DNA of 20,967 nt from Candidatus Cloacimonas sp. SDB (GTDB taxonomy: Bacteria; Cloacimonadota; Cloacimonadia; Cloacimonadales; TCS61). The position numbers and the translations under genes were made by a program. Positions 18,101-20,967 of the stretch are shown here, piece by piece. The stretch spans positions 1-20,967 of the forward strand of contig LKUH01000337.1 of NCBI GenBank assembly GCA_001412425.1, written 5' to 3'. Position 1 is the stretch's first letter. Every line of letters starts with the position of its first letter. The notes below the pieces were generated by a model. The model did no database searches. It saw nothing but the letters and a program-made list of their open reading frames with translations, and was not told the origin of the DNA.

Positions 18101-19386
18101 AGACCAATATTTGGATGTAAATTGCTTAAATGGCCTGCCGGAGGATTATTAGGGTCGGCAGCTGTATTGTCACTGTAGTAATGTCTTGTGCGGGAGGGAT
18201 GGTAAACATCATCGGTATTATACCAGGTATCCTGAGTTGAATAATACTGGGTATCCATCGGTCTTTCAAACATAATTACGAGGTTATCTGCTCCACTGTA
18301 ACCGAAGAAAGTATCAAGGGCAAATAAAATGTCGTGTTCACCGGTAGGAAGATCTATGGTTCCATCAAATACAAGAGTCAATTCGTCAGCTGGAATCCAG
18401 CCTATAGCAGCCTGAGGTTGAGTAGTTTCACCCATCCAGATTCTGATAGGCATATTTGAAAGATTGGTATACCAATTAGTATGATAGCCCAATTGTGTGA
18501 TTAAACCACCGAAGTTGATCTCTTCGGGATAATACCAGCATTCTGACAAACTGCTTTTATAAAAGAAATTTGCCGGGATCTGATAGGATAAGGTACTTCC
18601 GGTTCCAATTGAGACAACAATAGTTCCAGTGGACTGAACGTTGACATTGAATGGATCTGTTTGATCATTTTCAGTATTTTCATCTCCGGGAAGGGCTGTT
18701 TTTCCATAGATAAAAGTAGCGCCTGGTGAACTTGGAGTCCAGGTAGCCTCAACAGAGCCCTGCTCTCCCGGATCCAGGTCAATTCCGGAAACAGTATCCA
18801 GAAGTTCATCCGCTTCGTTGTATAGTTCAACTGTGTAATCTGCACCCAATTGAGCCAGGTTACCCTGATTTTTAATTGTGATGGTGTAGATTGTTGCGTC
18901 ACCTTCTGTGGGAGTGGTATTACCAGTAATAAATCTGCCTTGCAGGTCGTTGTCATAATGAACGGGAATTGAAGCTCCACTCAGTTCAACCTGATATGGT
19001 CCTGTACCGCTGCCAAAAGCGCCTACAACGAAGTAATAATAACCGTCTTCTTCTACAGTCAGAGACACATAGGATTGTAATGTTCCGCCACTATCATCGT
19101 TATAAGCCAGTTCAGTAACTCCATCTTCGGCATAGATCCAAAGTTTGGTGTCAACAGTTGTTAACCCGATGGTGCTTACTTCCACAAAATCCTCTTCTGA
19201 AGCCTCAAATCCCCAGAAATCAAGGTCGTTTGCCGGGCTAACATTACCATCATGAATACCGTTTTCAACAGTGAGAACACCTGTGTCTCCTGCACTGTCG
19301 TTAGGTTCGGTTTCTGTGACGGCAAATAGGAATAGGGGTAAGAATACCAATGCTGAGATTATAAAAATAATTAATTTCTTGTTCAT
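15148..19386 (-). CDS. Giant secreted multidomain surface protein with C-terminal FlgD-like/T9SS-type sorting domain
   Basis: A 1412-residue exported protein. ATG 19386 is chosen: AAAGGAG sits just upstream and a signal peptide starts there (cut near FLFA-VTETEPND). Order of parts: PPC-like domain (24-137); CARDB-like adhesion domain (142-252); a module with WYYPEEI and MPIRIWMGETT (about 255-432); two carboxypeptidase-regulatory-like domains (437-516 and 519-600); a jelly-roll-like module beginning SYDDGTPENATGWYDSG (about 637-790); an Fn3-like domain (about 840-908); another carboxypeptidase-regulatory-like domain (915-995); an Fn3 domain apparently split by a GATase-like segment (1003-1305); and a FlgD-like Ig sorting domain (1325-1412) with NYPNPFNP, IYNIRGE, WNGKD and SGVYFYKM. 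No protease catalytic residues are evident, so adhesion or glycan binding is likelier than proteolysis. Two sampled 60-base stretches are 53-55% G+C, richer than neighbouring A/T-rich genes. Confidence 0.88.
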   Translation of the reverse strand: MNKKLIIFIISALVFLPLFLFAVTETEPNDSAGDTGVLTVENGIHDGNVSPANDLDFWGFEASEEDFVEVSTIGLTTVDTKLWIYAEDGVTELAYNDDSGGTLQSYVSLTVEEDGYYYFVVGAFGSGTGPYQVELSGASIPVHYDNDLQGRFITGNTTPTEGDATIYTITIKNQGNLAQLGADYTVELYNEADELLDTVSGIDLDPGEQGSVEATWTPSSPGATFIYGKTALPGDENTENDQTDPFNVNVQSTGTIVVSIGTGSTLSYQIPANFFYKSSLSECWYYPEEINFGGLITQLGYHTNWYTNLSNMPIRIWMGETTQPQAAIGWIPADELTLVFDGTIDLPTGEHDILFALDTFFGYSGADNLVIMFERPMDTQYYSTQDTWYNTDDVYHPSRTRHYYSDNTAADPNNPPAGHLSNLHPNIGLYFDNTPTGSLDGFVYGNDRDPLEGAMVHIEGTTFSTYTDETGYYHFPYVFVGNYDITASIFGYYDTTENVDITEDVLTSQDITLDHLPTVAVCGHVVTSDTGADVIGADVMLEGYDDYYDIVTDDSGMFTIPGVYADHTYTLTITYAGYSTYENTNVVVGDVDLDLGDIIVEEIAIPVYSIIAEVNHDGNAEIVWGDPSGTFPSYEISYDDGTPENATGWYDSGNMNAIKFTPLGYPCTIETGMLHIYDGSWPAGTILTPFQAAIYDDDGAGGLPGTELALIDVTPTDYNWVELDFASEMVTITEGDFYIVHIQGGDYPNCAPTAIDETAPVYRSYSRYVTGGQDWGTAGYNDFMIRAIVRGPGGDRQMITQKNEIINLSDNDLKGTVSLDKPVVHGGYVEVGNANPINTRVLESYDLFRLLDGDQGDPGSWTEIETAITDTIYIDTTWPEVAPGVYRYAVVAIYTNGVEAAPGFSNTIAQSMDAVVTINITTNSGDDPAGAMVVLTNQDEDPEHVYTMAAPTGGVVVFPEVWLGVYDLTVTLENFAAFEQNDINIFNATTIPVELIEEIGELGELVIDYLGNGNVHLTWAPQGASNVLLVDDDGSAYLDFSDTQANYIAVFDAMEIDYDIYDIVEDGADGPDAAYMADYDVVIWECGEQWSSSRTITATDEGNLADYIDGGGKVIVSAHDYLYDRYPAAGALSPGQFPYDYLGVASATQDFFTVGVSQGGPAAADLDGAAGSYVDGLNIQIVDIFSTRDGVYLDILNPNDMGAEYASTQGENVGVQTANTIFTTAGLGSVTDGDNTVLEWFEASIHNLFNCAGRSFLGYTITRNDADIATGVMEMEYNDVVTENGLYEYTVTGIYTTGTTNTISASIEVDDIDANNTIIPDVTALNGNYPNPFNPVTNISFSISEPANVRIDIYNIRGEKVKTLVNEHMEASNYTYSWNGKDDNQNSVASGVYFYKMAAGRYTSTKKMILMK

Positions 19387-19532
19387 AATATTTTCTCCTT
19401 TGTTTATTTTTTTTTTACCAGATTTACGATAGTTATGCTTCATTAATACAACATTTAAATTCGATAGTTGCCTTCTTTCAATAAACTTTAAAAAATCAAT
19501 GTTTACCACAAAACAATTTTCTTAATCTCTTA

Positions 19533-19562
19533 TATATACACTTCTATTACCTAGTATGTTAA
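19533..19562 (-). promoter_or_regulatory. Candidate promoter of the giant surface-protein gene
   Basis: Reading the minus strand, TTAACA (19562-19557) is followed after 18 bases by TATATA (19538-19533), a reasonable sigma-70-like pair in the 255-base gap before the gene. It would give a leader of roughly 140 bases. The gap is extremely A/T-rich, so chance matches are likely, and promoter consensus in this lineage is not known to me. Confidence 0.3.
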
Positions 19563-19600
19563 ATCATCCTTAGTCAATAAGTATGTCAATGATTTTTTTT

Positions 19601-19622
19601 AATATTTCAATCCTGAAATATT
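19601..19622. repeat. Short inverted repeat downstream of the DUF1573 gene
   Basis: AATATTTCA (19601-19609), four bases, then TGAAATATT (19614-19622). It lies 20 bases past the DUF1573 stop on the minus strand. The stem is A/U-rich and is followed on that strand by a run of A rather than T, so it is not a standard intrinsic terminator. It may be a weak processing or mRNA 3'-end structure. Confidence 0.4.
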
Positions 19623-19641
19623 AGTTATAATTAGGCTATAT

Positions 19642-20706
19642 TTAATTTTCAATTTTTCCTGTGAGTCTTATCTTAATTGAAGGTCTGGAAGGGTCGTTGG
19701 AAACCAGAGCGAGGCTGGTATTGAAATCCCTTCTTGAGATCTGAGGCGTAACGATTATCTGAATAATTCCCTTCTCACCTGGTTTAATGGAAGAGTCATA
19801 GGATTCCAGTGAACAGTATCTTGAGGGTTCGATCTTTCTGATGATCAGGTCGGATCTGCCTTCATTTCTTACAGGGATTTCTACCTGATGATCTTCTTTA
19901 AGATGCAGTTCCCCCAGATCAATTACATAGGTGTCCAATTTTAGGGCTGGGGCATTTTTCTTGTCCTCTTCTGTCAGGTAAGAAAAATCCTCTTCAATAT
20001 TACCGGTAAAATATAAATAACCAGTATTTTTCATATCATCTATTTTACAAGTAACAAGTATTTTATCAAAAAAATTCCCAAAATCGGCCTTTTGGGCCAC
20101 ATTATACCTATATTGAATTGTATGGCGTTCACCTGGATCAAGCTCAATTATATTGGGAATTATATCAAGATATTCGAGGTCGTCAGCAAAAATTATCTGT
20201 ACAGTTTTAGGGAAAGTACTCTGAATTTCAAGTTCAGCTTCGACAACGGATGTATTCAGAACATTATTCAGGTTAATTTTTGTTTTATCAAGTTTAAGGT
20301 TTCCGATACTTGCTCTTAATTTATTGGGAGTTGGGATTACATTTCCCGATATGTTCAATCGTATCACATTATTGGTGGCATTTGATGTAACCGAAATACT
20401 TTTATTAAATTTATTGGGACGGTTATTGGGATCGTAAGCTACAGCGATGAAACCGGAATCACCTGGTTTTATGGGATCGGTTGACCAACCGGGGGAGGTG
20501 CATCCTCAGGATGCTTTTACCTTTATAAGTTTCAGGGGTTCATCGCCAGTATTAGTAAAATCAAAATTATAAGTAACTTTACCATCTTCCTCTTTAATAT
20601 CTCCAAAATCATGAGTCAGAAAATTAAAACTGATTTCAGGTGCAGCTGCCAGGGAAACTACTAATAAACAGGTAATAATAGTGAAAATTAATTTTGCCGG
20701 TTTCAT
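19642..20706 (-). CDS. Exported DUF1573 protein, probable selenoprotein (Sec67 encoded by UGA)
   Basis: Read through the UGA at 20508-20506, this is a 354-residue protein. ATG 20706 is preceded by AAGGAGG and opens a signal peptide (cut near VSLAAA-PEISF). Residues 25 to about 121 are a DUF1573 domain: THDFGDI, FDFTNTGDEPLKLIKVKAS, then UGA, then GCTSPGWSTDPIKPGDSG and SVTSNAT, ending IRLNISGNV. The family has Cys in Ser-Cys-Gly-Cys-Thr where the UGA lies, so the motif becomes Sec67-Gly-Cys69. Two more beta-sandwich (ASH-like) domains follow, about 124-240 and 253-354; the last again has VRNEGRSDLIIRKI, SNDPSRPSIKIRLTGKI. Both halves share one frame with no other stop. TGA is a normal stop elsewhere in the window. 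The protein should act in the periplasm or at the surface; a thiol/selenol redox role is inferred. Alternatives are a single-base error or mutation in a Cys codon, giving a pseudogene. Confidence 0.8.
20474..20505 (-). promoter_or_regulatory. Candidate bacterial SECIS hairpin after the UGA
   Basis: On the minus strand, bases +15 to +28 after the UGA fold as CGGUU-GGUC-AACCG (20491-20478), a five-base-pair stem with a four-base loop starting with two G. The first four bases after the UGA, GGAU (20505-20502), can also pair with AUCC (20477-20474), which directly follows the upper stem, leaving a ten-base bulge on the 5' side. A short stem with a G at the start of the apical loop, about 20 bases after UGA, matches the general bacterial SECIS description, and GGUC resembles part of the loop of the E. 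coli fdhF element. No folding energy was computed. Confidence 0.6.
20506..20508 (-). other. In-frame UGA, proposed selenocysteine codon
   Basis: The codon lies between GCA-TCC (Ala-Ser) and GGA-TGC (Gly-Cys), at the place of the first conserved Cys of the DUF1573 motif. A Cys codon (TGC or TGT) differs from it by one base. Confidence 0.75.
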
Positions 20707-20707
20707 A

Positions 20708-20967
20708 TTATTGAGATTCCTCCTTTTTAAAAATGTAGACCTCTTCATTTTCTTTCTGCATGCCAAGTTCTCTGGCTTTTTCTTCCAGGATTTGCGGATC
20801 ACTTTCCAGAGCACTATTCTCTTTTTCCAATTGCTCATTTTCTGAAATAAGATTATTTATTTCGGAACGCAATTTATTAACTTTTAGGCTTAATCTGAAT
20901 CTCTGCAGGAAACTGGAATTATCAAATAACAGAATATATAGCAATAGTATAGCCAGTACAAAGTAAA
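20708..20967 (-). CDS. DivIC/FtsB-family cell-division protein (5' end outside window)
   Basis: The frame is open to the right edge, so the N-terminus is missing. The visible part starts with a membrane segment (FVLAILLLYILLF) followed by a coiled coil: KVNKLRSEINNLISENEQL, EKENSALESDPQILEEKARE. The ending LGMQKENEEVYIFKKEE is typical of FtsB/DivIC (a 'D-P-x-x-x-E-x-x-A-R-E-x-L-G-M' pattern then a short beta segment). These bitopic proteins join FtsL and FtsQ/DivIB in the divisome. A TTG at 20944 cuts the membrane segment and is unlikely to be the start. The TAA is separated from the DUF1573 ATG by one base. Confidence 0.85.
   Translation of the reverse strand, partial: YFVLAILLLYILLFDNSSFLQRFRLSLKVNKLRSEINNLISENEQLEKENSALESDPQILEEKARELGMQKENEEVYIFKKEESQ

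Noticed and set aside
18501..18980. 159-residue open frame on the minus strand inside the giant gene
   Set aside because: It overlaps, in another frame, the CARDB and following module of the 1412-residue protein, which is clearly coding.
19642..20367. A separate gene starting at the GTG at 20367
   Set aside because: It would begin in the middle of a DUF1573 domain, with no ribosome-binding site and no signal peptide; the codons upstream of it continue the domain in the same frame.
20506..20508. Reading the DUF1573 gene as a pseudogene with a premature stop
   Set aside because: The downstream half is intact over 287 codons, with no second stop or frameshift, and the UGA falls exactly on a Cys column with a SECIS-like hairpin after it. 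A read error remains possible and is listed as a refuting result.
1..20967. General reassignment of UGA to an amino acid (Trp or Gly code)
   Set aside because: dciA, ffh, rimM, the wecA-like gene and the porV-like gene all end with TGA at the normal family length.
1..20967. tRNA genes, CRISPR arrays, insertion sequences or attachment sites
   Set aside because: Intergenic regions are short (the longest is 255 bases) and show no cloverleaf, no regularly spaced direct repeats and no transposase or integrase.

Overview
The window reads as low-G+C chromosomal DNA of a Gram-negative bacterium of the FCB group, most likely Cloacimonadota. This assignment is an inference. It rests on a very large secreted multidomain protein ending in a FlgD-like sorting domain, on a PorV/PorQ-like outer-membrane protein, and on two extracellular beta-modules that I associate with Cloacimonadota surface proteins. 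No ribosomal RNA or other decisive marker is present. TGA is an ordinary stop codon here (dciA, ffh, rimM, the wecA-like gene and the porV-like gene all end with it).

Bases 1-5731 (+ strand) form one tightly packed housekeeping run: the 3' end of a membrane protein, a DciA/DUF721 protein, rpe, ffh, rpsP, khpA, rimM, trmD, a second SPOUT methyltransferase and rplS, closed by a strong intrinsic terminator. Overlaps of 4-17 bases suggest translational coupling. The theme is translation and protein export: SRP, two ribosomal proteins, 30S maturation and tRNA/rRNA methylation.

Bases 5853-6302 hold smpB on the minus strand, convergent with rplS. Bases 6476-15053 (+) hold a WecA/MraY-family phosphoglycosyl transferase, an RNase Z-like metallo-hydrolase, a PcrA/UvrD helicase, a PorV/PorQ-like outer-membrane protein, dxr and comEC. 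A 32-base perfect palindrome then separates comEC from the convergent minus-strand genes.

Bases 15148-20967 lie on the minus strand. Reading from the right, they hold the 3' part of a divIC/ftsB gene, a DUF1573 gene one base downstream of it, and a 1412-residue secreted surface protein.

The most important observation is in the DUF1573 gene. It looks like two ORFs broken by a stop, but both halves are in the same frame and the only interruption is one UGA. That UGA sits exactly where the family has the first cysteine of its conserved Ser-Cys-Gly-Cys-Thr motif. A hairpin with a GGUC loop starts 15 bases after the UGA, as expected for a bacterial SECIS element. The best reading is an exported selenoprotein with a Sec-Gly-Cys motif, which I do not recognise as a described selenoprotein family. 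A standard gene caller would split or truncate it.
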